From Pyronema omphalodes (taxonomy: Eukaryota > Ascomycota > Pezizomycetes > Pezizales > Pyronemataceae), in contig JAJJXM010000070.1 in NCBI GenBank assembly GCA_024516155.1, positions 124,001 through 188,000 on the forward strand: a DNA stretch of 64,000 bases, given 5' to 3'. Below the pieces are notes generated by a model. The model did not search any database. It was not told where the DNA came from and saw only the letters and a program-made list of their open reading frames with translations. Each line of letters starts with the position of its first letter. The first letter of the stretch is position 1. The position numbers and the translations under genes are program-made. This document shows positions 1 through 10,874 of the stretch, one piece after another.

Positions 1-68
1 CTCTTTCATCTTTCACTTACATACATATCATTTTACCCCCAACCCACACTGCAGCAGCAATACGCTTC

Positions 69-1534
69 ATGGCCTCACCTCCTAAACCTTGGGAACGAAA
101 CGGCGCCACCATCTCCGCAACTCGTAAGCATCCTCCGCGTCGCGTGTTTATCGAAGGAAGAAGGAAGGAAGCTAGAGAGAAACACGACAGTATAGCTAAC
201 AACTCCAGCTCCCATTACTACAGCTCCTTCAGCACCACCTCTGAATATGTCTACTCCCTCTTCTACTCCGGCTCCTGCCGCTACCACCACGGCCGCTGCT
301 GCTCCCCCCGCCCTCCCGCAACGTCCTGCTTCCCTCACCGCCGGTGCTGCTGGTGTAGGTGCTATGGGTGCCACCGGCGCTGTGGGCCCTTATTCACCCC
401 TTAACCGTCCCGGCTTTGGAATGGGAACAGGACTCGGAGGGTACAGTCCATATGGAGGGATGGTGGGAGGAATGGGGTCTTATTCATCACCATATAACAG
501 ATTTGGAGGAGGAATGTATGGAGGGATGGGAGGATATGGAATGGGGGCAGGATATGGAGGATATGGAGGAATGGGAGGAATGGATCCTAATGATCCTAAC
601 AGTTTATCAAGAGGTTTCGAGAATTCTACTGCGGCGACTTTTCAGATGATTGAAAGCATCGTTGGAGCTTTTGGAGGGTTTGCTCAGATGTTGGAGAGTA
701 CTTATATGGCAACTCATAGTTCATTCTTTGGTAAGTTGTCATATCTTCACATGCGTCAATGGGCAGATTCGAGTCGAGAATGGATGGGGGAAAAAAATGG
801 TCAAGCTAACAATATAAAAAACAGCTATGGTTCGCGTCGCTGAGCAATTCGGAAACCTCAAAAACACCCTCGGATCAATTCTAGGAATCTTCACAATCCT
901 CCGGTGGATCCGTACACTTTTTGCAAAAGTCACCGGACGCCCTCTTCCCGCACGAGCAGGGGACCTAACCCCCGCCAACTTCGCACACTTCGAAGGCCGC
1001 GGTCCTTCCCCAGTCCCCTCCAAAAAACCCTTCCTCTTCTTCGTCGCCGCCGTTTTCGGACTTCCATACCTAATGGGCAAACTCATCAAATCACTCGCCG
1101 CACGAGAAGAAGAAGAGCAGCGTCGTAGAATGCTAGAAAACCCACAAATGGACCCTAGCAAACTAGAATTCTGTCGTGTAGCCTACGACTACACCCCCGA
1201 AACTCCCAACGGGGTAGAATTGGAGGTTAAGAAAGGAGATTTGGTGGCTGTACTATCAAAAACTGATCCAATGGGAATGCAGAGTCAGTGGTGGAGATGT
1301 AGAGCTCGTGATGCTAGGGTTGGATATCTTCCTAGTCCTTATTTGGAACCGATTGTTAAGAAGGAGGGTATTCCTATTACCTTGCCGGTGGGAAAACAGA
1401 TTGAAGCCCCGGCTGCTCAGGGTAATACGGCGAGTAGGACGGGGACTATGACGAGTGCGGTTAAGGCGCCGGCGGTGGAGACAAAGCCCGGGGATATTAG
1501 TATTGAGAGCTTCCAGAAGGCGGGATTTAACTAA
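69..1534 (+). CDS. PEX13: PEX13, peroxisomal docking-complex membrane protein
   Basis: Three exons, 69-123, 224-730 and 825-1534, give 423 residues. I chose the ATG at 69 over the in-frame ATG at 247 because the product then begins MASPPKPWER, the usual fungal Pex13 start. Intron 1 (124-223) has a GTAAGC donor and a CTAAC branch site at 196-200; intron 2 (731-824) has a GTAAGT donor. The protein has a Pro/Ala-rich N-terminus, a Gly/Met/Tyr-rich stretch (about residues 60-140), two hydrophobic segments (about 204-220 and 256-275) and a C-terminal SH3 domain (about 302-365, with RVAYDYTP and a WW pair). Family knowledge: Pex13 sits in the peroxisomal membrane with Pex14 and docks the import receptor Pex5; its SH3 domain binds Pex14 and Pex5. 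It converges on SPB4 and shows no damage. Identification is secure; the exact intron 1 acceptor is inferred. Confidence 0.95.
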
Positions 1535-2470
1535 GGAGGGGATTAATTAGAGGCCTGGCAAAGAAATGAAGTTAGGCAATGAACTGGATGGAAACCGAAG
1601 CGAAGCGAAGCGGAAGTGGAAACGAAGCGAAGCTGAAACGAAGGCAAAACGAAACTAAGGCAACAGCGAAAGTGAAGTGGAAATCAAAGACAGCCGTAGG
1701 TAGAAATTAGAGATGCAGACGGCGCATGGCTGGGGCGCGGGGTTAGTGATGAGTTGGTGGGGAAGGGAGGAAGCATATTGTGTTACTGTAGTCAATAGTC
1801 ACAATATGCAAAGGAGTCTGGTGTTTTTTTATTTTTTATTATTTTATTTTTATTTTTGATTTGTTGATATACATCTGTGTGTTTTTTTTTCTTTCTCTAA
1901 AGCCTAGTTGTTTTCTTGTGTTTTTGTATTTTTGATACCCGGGATGTTATCTGTGTTTTTTTTTTGTGTTTTTTTTGTGTTTTTTTTTTATACATGAAAT
2001 TGGCTTTTGTTTCGATAAGAAAAATGATATGCTGTGTTAATGATTTTTTTATATGCCATTTTTTATATGCTGTGCTTTGTGTGTATTTTTTTGCTGAGAA
2101 ATTGTGAAACTGATGATTGAGCAATTTACAGTACTGATAGTGATTGATGTATGAGAAATGAGAAACAGAAAAATCATATGTAGTATGTAACTTCATGTAA
2201 TTCGTGTCTATTATAAGAAACGCCAAAATATACATATTTTTTCAGTAATGGCTTTTTTATCCACCATCTAAATTACTGTATCAAAATTCTTTTACCAAAA
2301 ATTCACTTTTCTTTTATTAAATAATGAACTCCCGTTTTGAAAAAAAAACAAAACAAAACGCCCAACTCCAAGTCTCCAAGTCTCCAAGTCCTCAACCAAC
2401 CAGAAGTATTCTCTATCCTTTTTCTTTTCATCTTCCAATCTCTTCCTCCTCCCCATCCCCTCCCTCCTCC
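1535..2470. other. Convergent intergenic region between PEX13 and SPB4
   Basis: This stretch holds the 3' ends of two converging genes. A purine-rich run built on GAAGCGAAGC lies at about 1590-1690. A strongly AT-rich, T-tract-rich segment follows at about 1825-2340. I see no credible coding sequence; the short frames here are low-complexity reads. Confidence 0.7.
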
Positions 2471-4587
2471 TTAATCAAACCCCTTAAAAAACTCGCCCTC
2501 AATCTCCTTCGATTTCTCCTTCGATTTCTCCTCCTGTTCGATTCTCTGTTTCTTAACCTTCTCCACAAGTTCCTTCCATTCTTCTTCTTTTTCGCGTTCC
2601 TCAGGTTTCATTTTCGAGAGTTTTTCCGCTTCTTTCCGTTTACGTTTCCTCTCTCTTCTTGAAGCTTTCAGTTCTGATTCCTCCTGTTTACCTGACCAGG
2701 CGGCGTATTTCTTCATGCGTTCCGCTTTTTCTTCTTCCGTCCAGACACGGAATTCTGGTTTGGGTTGGGAAAGTTCTAGCAAACGGGCTTTTTCTCGGAG
2801 TTTATCTTTGAAGGCGATTGTATCCAGCTGTTGAGGAAGAAAGATGGGGTTAGTACCATCTCCATAAAATCGTCCCAAGACAGAATATGATTCCAGCAAG
2901 GGGAGAAAAAACAGCAAAAAAAAGAACTTACATCAACATCAACCCCCAACTCCACTTTTTCAACCTTCTTCAACTCCGGCATTCTAGGCATTTTGAGCAA
3001 AGCATAACTCTCCGCCAATTCCTTCCACTGAATATCCTGCACCCTAAAGATACTAGCAGTTTGATGTTTACTATGACTTCTAACATGACTAACGAATGCC
3101 TTCATTCCCTTTTCATGAAGTGCTCGGTCTTGCATTACTATCTTTCTCATTTCTTCTACTGTTTCTTTGAGATCTTCCTGGCTTGGTTCGGGCGGTGTTA
3201 TTGGTGAAACGGGTGTTTTGCGGACGTCCAGGAAGTCGATGTAGCCTTCCTCACGCCCGGGGGAGAGGAAGAGAATGGCAAGTCCTTTACGGCCGGCTCT
3301 ACCCGCTCTTCCACAGCGGTGGAGAAACACCTTGGGGTCGGTGGGGGCATCGAGTTGGATAACCAAGTCAACCTCAGGGATATCGAGACCTCTGGCTGCT
3401 AAGTCTGTGGTTAACAATATCGCCGGAGTTGTAGAGTTGATGAATTTTTTAAAATTCCGTTCCCGCATCGAGGCATTCATTTTTCCATGCAAAGGCACCG
3501 TGATATATTCCTGACAATTATCCTTCAAAATCGCCGGAAACAGCGAGGTATAATAATCCACCGCCGCACAATTCGAGAAGTAGATAATAGTTTTCTGGGA
3601 GATGGTATTAGAACCGGGGAAGTAAGTTGTACCCGCTGGGGAAAGAATATGCCGGATATGTAGGAGTCTTTGAAGAGGATCGGCTAGAATGTAGGCCATT
3701 TCTAGGGATGCTGGGGTTCGCTTTTCTTCATGTTCTCCACGGACTTTGACGACGATTTTGACGGGGTTACGGAGACCCGCTCGAACTAGGGAGCCTACTA
3801 CGGCGTCGGAAATCGAGGCGGAGAATAATCCTGTGCGACGCTGCTTGGGAAGTCGGGAAATGATCTTGGTTAAGGTCTCTTTGAAACCGAGATCGAGTAA
3901 TCGATCGGCTTCGTCGAGGACCAGGCAGTCGAAGGTATCGTTGGCGCAGTGGACATGAGGGGAGGCTAGGAGTTCGTTCAAGCGACCAGGTGTACCGATT
4001 AGAAGGTTGGGACCTTGTTCGAGGAAGTTGCGAAGATCTTGAGCGGGGGATGTGTTGCCTCCAAGAAGTAGGAGGGGGGTGATTTTGTTGGCAGTTCCCT
4101 CTCCTTCGGTGGTGCTTGTGGCGGCGGGTTTCTCGGCGTCATCAGCGTCGGTTTGTTTGTCTTTGTTTAATGCAGCTGCACTGGCAGGATGAAATTGTAG
4201 TAATCCAAGGAGAACCTGATGGATTTGAGCGGCGAGCTCTCTTGTAGGGGAGACAATAATAGCAGCGACTTGGTTCTTCTTCGTCTGTTCAGTAGCCCTC
4301 AACACTCTTTCAATAACGGGGATCAAGAAAGCCAGAGTCTTTCCAGATCCAGTGACAGCTTCTACTACGACATCTTTATTTGCGGTAAACAATGGTATGA
4401 CGGATGCTTGGACCGGGGTCATTTTCTCGAAACCGAGGGAGGAAACAGCGTCGAGAAGCCATGGTGAGAGAGGAGGGTCAATTGAAGACCAGAGGCGAGG
4501 ATCGACTTTTGGAACATTAGAGACAGCGGTAGATGCCTGCGATTCTTGTCGGGCCGCTTTGGCTTTGCGTTTGCTGGCGGCGACCAT
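2471..4587 (-). CDS. SPB4: SPB4, ATP-dependent DEAD-box rRNA helicase
   Basis: Two exons on the minus strand, 4587-2932 and 2827-2471, encode 670 residues. The 104-bp intron has a GTAAGT donor and a CAACAG acceptor. I chose the ATG at 4587, in a good context (ACCATGG), because the open frame upstream begins only at a non-ATG codon. Helicase motifs are complete: a Q-motif region (about 53-67), AVTGSGKT (77-84), PTRELA (114-119), TPGR (199-202), DEAD (225-228), SAS in place of SAT (256-258), [10 protein letters not shown] (393-402) and [11 protein letters not shown] (423-433). A long Lys/Glu-rich C-terminal tail follows. Family knowledge: Spb4 acts in the nucleolus in assembly of the 60S pre-ribosome and 27S rRNA processing. 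The SAS motif and charged tail fit Spb4 better than other DEAD-box proteins. The gene appears intact and is the last ordinary gene before the repeat-rich region. Confidence 0.93.
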
Positions 4588-4890
4588 GGTAGTGGTTGAG
4601 TTGTCGAGGGACGCGAATTTGTCGAAGCTCACGCGGTCACGAACTTTCGAGGAAGAAATTTTGGTGGGGTGAGTGTGGAAGGCTCGTACAGGAACGCGCT
4701 AATGAGATGCGCTACCGCTGGAGTGTCGCGCTTGATGTATCACAAGTCGTCACTCGATAGAGAAAGAACCATAACTTCTGATTACCGTAGCCCACTGGAG
4801 ATTAGGGTGCCTCTCTAAATGGCTTAGACCACAAAATGGTGATTTAGATTGCCTCCTATGGTTCAGCGAATGAAGATAAAGAACGTACTG
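4588..4890. other. SPB4 upstream region
   Basis: This is the 5' flank of SPB4. No open frame of interest is visible. It ends where a truncated LINE has inserted, about 300 bp upstream of the SPB4 start codon, so the native promoter probably lies here. Confidence 0.5.
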
Positions 4891-4903
4891 TCCACGTTTT
4901 GCT

Positions 4904-5135
4904 TTTTTTTATTTTTTTATTTTATTCATACTCGCATCTAACCGTAGGGTTATGGCGGAAGCTACCTGATTGATTTACATTGTTAACCGTCGAGTGTGAC
5001 CTCGACAGTCACCGGGTACGCCCCGGAGCAGTCTGTCATTTTTGGGGTTGTAGCCCCCCCCCCCCCCCCTCTCGTCTTTGCGTATTCCATTTCTATCCTT
5101 CTCGTCTGTATGTCCCTGAGCCCTGTACGCTCTTC
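4904..5135 (-). mobile_element. 5'-truncated LINE tail with 13-bp target duplication
   Basis: This 232-bp segment matches the 3' end of the large LINE at 23859 onward. Both share a T-rich start, then ATTCATACTCGCATCTAACC, then the CGTCGAGTGT / CGACAGT stretch and a C-run before CTCTCG. In minus orientation it ends in an A-rich tail. It is flanked by the direct repeat TCCACGTTTTGCT at 4891-4903 and 5136-5148. A poly-A end, 5' truncation and a target duplication of this length are the signature of target-primed LINE integration. Confidence 0.88.
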
Positions 5136-5149
5136 TCCACGTTTTGCTG

Positions 5150-5340
5150 CTTGTAAGCTTATTCAGCAGACGTCCACAGTCCTGCCGCCGCCACCTACGG
5201 CCCAGTCCATAGTACTATTTTTCCACAGAAGAGATCGGTCCATAGCAGCCGTCCTTCTGAGTTGCAAACTGGATCGGGCAAATGCGTGTGGTTCTGACCG
5301 GCCCGCAGTCTTGGACAAACTGTGGCATACATACTCTACA
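5150..5340. repeat. Single arm of a dispersed GC-rich foldback repeat
   Basis: The stretch reads CACAGTCCTGCCGCCGCC, then alternating GGTCC/GGACC-like words, and ends near GTCTTGGACAAACTGTGGC. The same order of words occurs at 17810-17950, 39830-40000, 45900-46025 and 57065-57175. This copy is diverged and lacks a visible partner arm. Confidence 0.45.
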
Positions 5341-5508
5341 GCAGATGGAGAATATACTAGCTTCGTTCAAGATGGTATGTTCCCTGTATTCTAAAGGGTC
5401 ATAGACGTGTAGAAACATGATTGGTAATACTAAATCCCATTTATTATACTCTTATTGCACAACACTGATCCCAGCATCGCATCCATCGTAGATATAATCA
5501 GGCATTGC

Positions 5509-6830
5509 TCACTTCGTTCCCTTGGGTTTTCGTCCGTAAACGCGATAGCTATTTTATTCGTCAGAATACATGCAATGTCTTTTTGAATAGTTGAATTGTA
5601 GTACTTACTATTTGCCATACATGTGATAATTCTTATTGCGAGCTGCGGCAAGTCCAGCGCTGCAAACAGCACGAGCTTTTGCGACATCCATACCTAAGAC
5701 TCTGGTGAACGATGCCATTCCATAACTTTCCAATCCCGTTTCGCAGTTGAGCAGTGACATTGCACCAATTCTCTTTTGTCTTGAGTCCTTGGGCCATGGA
5801 CCTACGGGCTCTTTGGCTTCCAACACATGGACGTCTTCGAACCCTGCCTTCTCCAGTAGCGTCTTCATAGACTGAAGCTCCGGGGGTGGCCGTCCCATCT
5901 TTATCATGGATTTGCGCACATGCTCGATCCATATCTTTAGGCCATTATCGGGCTTCATCGTACCGTCATCGCAATTGGCCGTGAGGCTGTATTCGCAGAG
6001 CTCGACGTAACCTCCGGGGATGGTGCAACTACAGACTTACGTTAGATAATTCATATGTATATTTGGTCACTTACCGCATAAGCTCGGTAGCAAGATGATT
6101 CCAATCACTAACTCCCGAGGCAATGTTCCGACAGTGGATAAAATCAAAAAAGTCCTAGTATCGCAATATGTCAATATTCCTTCGTTCCAGGTATTTCAGT
6201 GATTATGTGATGGGTTAACCGACATCCTTAAAAGTCCATGCTAACATAGCATCGTCCACCTCGAAACGACTACCCCAAGAGTTAGCTTTGTCAGGAGCAG
6301 AGGGAATGTAAACTCACCAATTGACTGGAACCCAGTCTGGCTGTATTGGGCTTAAATCAGTGCCGATAACCTCAGCCATTGGATATTTATCTGCCATGTC
6401 TATGGCCCATATGCCCGTGCCCGTACCAATGTCCAGTATTCGATGAGGCTCATTGAGGGGAGCCTCATGGAGCTTATCATCCCATACCATCCGCATCATT
6501 TCGTGGTTCAAGTCTAGTCTGTTGGATGGCTTAATATCTATCTCCAAAGTTGTTTCCTAGCAACCAATCGTCAAGTCGAGCCTCGACATACCGATCTTGT
6601 TCTTTTTCATCTGTTGGCAGAAGGTATTTATCCGGTCCGTAATAGGCGTGATATCTTCGGCCGTGCTCGAAGATATACTGATTCACAGATGAAGTCAGGC
6701 TTGCCGTGCTTGTATCATAACCTGCGGAATCATAGTCCTCATCATCAGGCCTTTCGAGCTGTAAATGTTAGAATAAAAACCACAGGAATATCAAAAGTGG
6801 ACTCACCACGGAAGGATCAACTTCAAGCAT
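5509..6830 (-). CDS. LaeA-like SAM-dependent methyltransferase, copy MT1
   Basis: Seven exons on the minus strand: 6830-6807, 6758-6592, 6518-6318, 6269-6224, 6154-6075, 6028-5609 and 5548-5509. Together they make 978 nt, 325 residues plus stop. Every intron is GT-AG (46-74 bp), and the layout is shared by all complete copies. Exon 3 carries the SAM-binding motif I (ILDIGTGTGIWAIDMA) and the acidic residue of the next strand (VIGTDLSP). The following junction gives PVNCRFEVDDAM, typical of LaeA-like / TAM-domain fungal methyltransferases. Exon 6 holds the rest of the fold (CTIPGGYVEL, then WPKDSRQKRIG) and the product ends YYRVYGRKPKGTK. The Rossmann-type fold is certain from the motifs. The substrate is unknown: relatives include secondary-metabolism regulators and small-molecule or protein methyltransferases. 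No N-terminal signal or membrane segment is visible. Confidence 0.9.
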
Positions 6831-6904
6831 TCTGGTGGCTTATGTTGGGTTTTGTGCGTTCTGTGCTGAAGAGGTAGGGTGTTGATTTCTGATGAATCTG
6901 GGGG

Positions 6905-7184
6905 CTTGCCGATTTATATAGAGTTTGATAAGCAGCCGCCGATGTTGAGTAACTCAAACGATAGCAGGAGTCAGTGTGTGTACAGCATGGGGTTCGATTG
7001 CCATTCCCTGAATTTGTAGAATTGTTATGTCGGTAATGGTGTTGTAAGTGCACATCAGGGGGTTTGTGACTTGCAGGATGTTCTACAAACGCCAGAGAAG
7101 GCCACAGTAGGATCTAGCTGCCCTTTCTATTCCCATATTTTCACTTCGAAGCGAAACAAAAAGCCACGTGTACCGAAAGTGCGC
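6905..7184 (-). promoter_or_regulatory. MT1 promoter: TATA, GATAAG/GCCGCC block and two AAGTGCAC boxes
   Basis: A TATATAAAT box (minus strand) lies at about 6912-6920, some 85 bp from the ATG. Next to it are GATAAG at 6927-6932 and GCCGCC at 6935-6940 as read on +. AAGTGCAC lies at 7046-7053 (216 bp upstream of the ATG) and AAGTGCGC at 7177-7184 (347 bp). The same elements recur at matching distances in other copies, which is the main reason to call them functional. Confidence 0.6.
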
Positions 7185-7221
7185 GTACTACTCAGACACT
7201 TTAAACAGTTTTAAGCACATT

Positions 7222-7422
7222 GGAGGACTTCCCATCGCTCTATAGCAACGGACGTGAGAGTCCATTTCACCACAAAAAGATATTTTCTATAAAACGCGAA
7301 TAGAGCACTAGGATAGACAGGGGGGCCCTTACCCCCCTGTCTATTCAGATTGTCTATTGCTATTGAATAGATGAAGTTGAGGTTGTTCTATCCACCCCGA
7401 ATAGAGCGATTGGAAGTCCTCC
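7222..7422. mobile_element. MITE family A, copy 1 (TIR GGAGGACTTCCCATCGCTCTAT type)
   Basis: This 201-bp element has inverted ends: GGAGGACTTCCCATCGCTCT on the left and the complement of GAGCGATTGGAAGTCCTCC on the right. A possible ATT target duplication flanks it. It has no coding capacity. Its centre carries a strong hairpin at about 7312-7347 (GATAGACAGGGGGG facing CCCCCCTGTCTATTC). Related copies lie at 9036, 50560 and 62311. It sits just beyond the distal MT1 promoter box. Confidence 0.75.
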
Positions 7423-9035
7423 ATTACCTTGAGGTATAGTCCTTGCAACACCAGGCCTGGCGAAGTTCAGTTGCTGTGTACCGTTGACCTGTATCGAGTG
7501 ATGACCACTGACAGAGCAGAGCCATCCAGTATCGAATCTAGCTTGCCACTCGCCTGCACAGTTTATTGCCTTAACTGGATCAAGCCTCAACAAAATAAGT
7601 AATAACCCGGTTTTCGAGTGGGTTAAATCGTTTGTTTATCCTCTATAGAACGGGGATATCGACGCTTACGTGCGGATTTATCATCATTCTTTCATGGCCA
7701 GCACGTACAAGATTTTGTGGGGAGTTGTAGTTACTGCCGCTATGTTTGAACGTATAACTACCCTAGTTTTTCAGATCTTGATACAAACGCGGTTACTGAG
7801 TCTGTGGCTATAAGGAATATTCAGCAATTTGCGGTAAAGTTCAGCAGGTGGATGATGGCATACATTGATGCTTTATCGGCAGAGCAACACGTTCATGTTC
7901 AAGCACTATAACTCCCATGAAAGGGTTACTAACGATGTGTTTGTGAAAGATTATGGAATATTACTCAGATTGCATTATTCCTCCACAGCTATGGTGGAGT
8001 TATCAATTAGCACAGTGCCGTTGTGGAATGCTCCTGACTTTACCGCCCAAACAGGTTGAATTCTAGCGTTGATAGCTCTAGAAAGATCACGCAGTCAAGA
8101 TCGGTTTGCAATGCCATGCTAACTCAGTGTCCGGCACTTTAGTCTTTTGTACGACCGCTTATATTTATAGAGCTTGGTAGATGAGGCATGCCATATGTAT
8201 TTTCTTTACGAGTTGCAATTGTTGTGACACAAGAACTGTCAAGGATAATAGGTTGTACTTTACCACGATAATTAGTCTGCGATCTTCTGTTATAATGTGG
8301 CCTGTGGAACCGGTTCTGCAGGATGCGAACTATGGAAGATAATGAAATGCAAAGAGCAGCTTCGACCCTCCGATAGTGCCACTGTCTGCATGCATTCATC
8401 GTACACTGTTCACGGCGCTTGTGGCTGCAGCCACAAAGGAGTGACGGAACCTTCAAACGAACATGTAGGCATAGACTAATGGCGGCCATCATCGGGTAAT
8501 TGTCTTCTCATCAGCAATCGACCGCCGCTTGTTCTCCAAACGCGCATAGAGCCCAATTGAATCGTCTTTTAAGGAGCTTATCGCTTGATTCGTTTACAAG
8601 GCGCTAAGCCAATAACTGGTACGCGATGAAAACAAGTGCAATTTCCAGGCTCGTGAAGTTTGACTAATAAGCGGTGGGGTAAAATTTTGATGCATATACT
8701 TCAACGACTGCGAAGTAAACAATTGCAGAGGCAGAACTTGTCATTGTGGCACAAGAAGTGGAGGAATCAGCAAAGCCACCAGACCACTCGCTGTCTGCCA
8801 ATCCAGTTTCAATCATTTCTCTGATTATACTACAGCACTGGAATTGGTGTAAAACATATTGTATTGTAGATGTGAAGTGAAAATGAATGTTAAGGTGACG
8901 TGCTTCACAAATTACAGGAGGTCACTCGGTAGTTTATGAACTGTAGATTGTTTTCCTTGATCTGAGTGTGGTCCGCAAGAAATCACTGGGCGGCTTTGTC
9001 CACCAGAATATCATTTCAATTTAACTGGAATTACT
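7423..9035. repeat. Inter-gene spacer, part of the duplicated MT unit
   Basis: No intact gene is visible. The segment about 7690-8330 is alignable by eye with 16430-16670 and 14975-15310. Words such as TTTACAAGGCGCTA (about 8595) recur at 18975 and, weaker, at 63460. The spacer therefore travels with the methyltransferase unit. Short protein-level similarity between copies (see findings) hints at a decayed partner gene, but stops and shifts interrupt every copy. Confidence 0.5.
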
Positions 9036-9206
9036 GGATGACTTCCAATTGCTCTACATCAACAGACGGGAGAGCCTACTTCATCACAAAAAGATGTTTT
9101 CTATATAACGCAAATAAAGCACTCGGATAACCCCCCATTTTTTTCCAAATCTTCTGTTGATATCGCATGGGCGAACTTGGGGTGTAGAGAAATCGGAAGT
9201 CCTTCA
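9036..9206. mobile_element. MITE family A, copy 2 (diverged)
   Basis: The ends GGATGACTTCCAATTGCTCT and the complement of AATCGGAAGTCCTTC match copy 1. So does the internal stretch GAGAGCCTACTTCATCACAA. This copy is more diverged than the one at 7222. Confidence 0.65.
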
Positions 9207-9466
9207 CAGCAGCGTACGGTAAGTTCTCCAACTGAGGATGAGAAAACGCTTAGGTGAATTTTGGTATGCAAGACAGAGCTCAGGGATTGCATCATGACTA
9301 GTACCATGCTAGCCTGTTCAAGACAACGTTACACTCTCTGAATTTCACCTATTCAAGGATTGTAGTTGTGCGAGAAAAAAACATCATTACTGGATCGCAT
9401 TGCACGGCTCTCAATACACAATGCCTGATCCAGCATGACACAGAGCGTAACAAATTAAGACACCAT

Positions 9467-10792
9467 TTAAATGCTACCTTTAGGCTTTCTTCCATATACA
9501 CGATAGCTATATCTTTTGTTAGGGCACTTGAATCATCTGCTTCGGAATGGATGGATAAGTGTACTTACTATTTGGAATACATGTGATAGTTTTTATTGCG
9601 AATTGCGGCAAGTGAAGCATCACAGATGGCACGAGAATTTTCGACTTCCATGCCCAGAACCCGTGTGAATGCTGCCATTCCGTAACTTTCAAATGCAGTT
9701 TCGCCGTTGAGCAGTGACATTGCACCAATTCTCTTGTGTCTTGCGTCCTTGGGCCATGGACCTACGGGCTCTTTCGCTTCTAGAGCATGGACGTCTTCGA
9801 ACCCTGCCTTCTCGAGTAGCGTCTTCATAGACTGAAGCTCCGGGGGTGGCCGCCCCATCTTGATCATGGATTCGCGCAAATAGTCCATCCATATCTTTAG
9901 GCCATTATCGGGCTTCATCGTTCCATCATCGCAATTGGCCGTAATGCTATATTCGCAGAGTTCAACGTAACCTCCGGGAACGGTACAACTACAGGATGAT
10001 GTTAGAGAATCCATAGACATATTTGGCGACTTACCGCATGAGCTCGGTAGCAAGATGATTCCAATCACTAACTCCCGAGGCAATGTTCCGACAGTGAATG
10101 AAGTCAAAAAAGTCCTAGTATTGTGATATGTTAATATCCCTTCATTCTAGGTATCTAAGCAATGTTGTTACAGGGTAACGGACATCCTTAAAGGTCCATG
10201 ATAACATGGCATCGTCCACCTCGAAACGACTACCCCAAGAGTTAGCTTAGTCAGGAGCAGAGGGAATGTAAACTCACCAATTGACTGGAACCCAGTCTGG
10301 CTGTATTGGGCTCAGATCAGTGCCGATAACCTCAGCCATTGAATAATGTTCTGCCATATCGATGGCCCATATACCAGTTCCCGTGCCGATATCTAGGATT
10401 CGATGGGGCTCGTCAAGGGGCGCCTCGTGAAGCCTATCATCCCATACCATCCGCATTATTTCGTGGTTCAAGTCCAGCCTGTAATGTTGATCAGTATCTA
10501 TCGCGAAAGGTACTTTTAACCAATAATTTTTGAAGTTGAGGTTTCAACATAGCGATCTTGTTCCTTCTCGTCGGTTGGCATAAGATATTTATCGGGTCCA
10601 TAATAAGCGTGGTATCGTCGGCCATGCTCGAAGATATACTGATTCACCGAGGACGCCAGGCTTGCTGTGCTTGTATCATAACCCACGGAATCATAGTCCT
10701 CAACATCAGGTCTTTCAAGCTGTGAAAGTTAGAATATTAACCCCGCAAATAATGTAAGTGCGGGTCACCAAGGATGGATCAACTTCGAGCAT
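9467..10792 (-). CDS. LaeA-like methyltransferase, copy MT2, with a mutated splice donor
   Basis: The seven-exon layout of MT1 is kept, from the ATG at 10792 to the TAA at 9467 (ending YRVYGRKPKGSI). The main exons are open: motif I ILDIGTGTGIWAIDMAEHYS in exon 3 (about 10274-10471) and the long exon 6 (CTVPGGYVEL to HMYSK, about 9570-9990). One lesion stands out. The donor of the second intron, GTATGT-like in the other complete copies, reads CTATGT here (CATAGCG on + near 10550). The next GT, four bases on, would break the frame. MT2 may therefore make little correct mRNA. Its promoter also carries a Tc1-type MITE. It is the parent-type copy of the truncated MT4. It could be called a pseudogene if no alternative splice rescues it. 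Confidence 0.75.
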
Positions 10793-10874
10793 TACTTCGA
10801 CTCGGGCGGCGTTTTCTTGCGTACTACAGAGCAATAATAGGCCGTGGATTTCTTCTGAACCCGGGGGTTTATCG

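Noticed and set aside
247..843. PEX13 starting at the ATG at 247 with a 198-codon frame
   Set aside because: An upstream exon at 69-123 supplies the usual fungal Pex13 N-terminus, and the frame past 730 is intron read-through.
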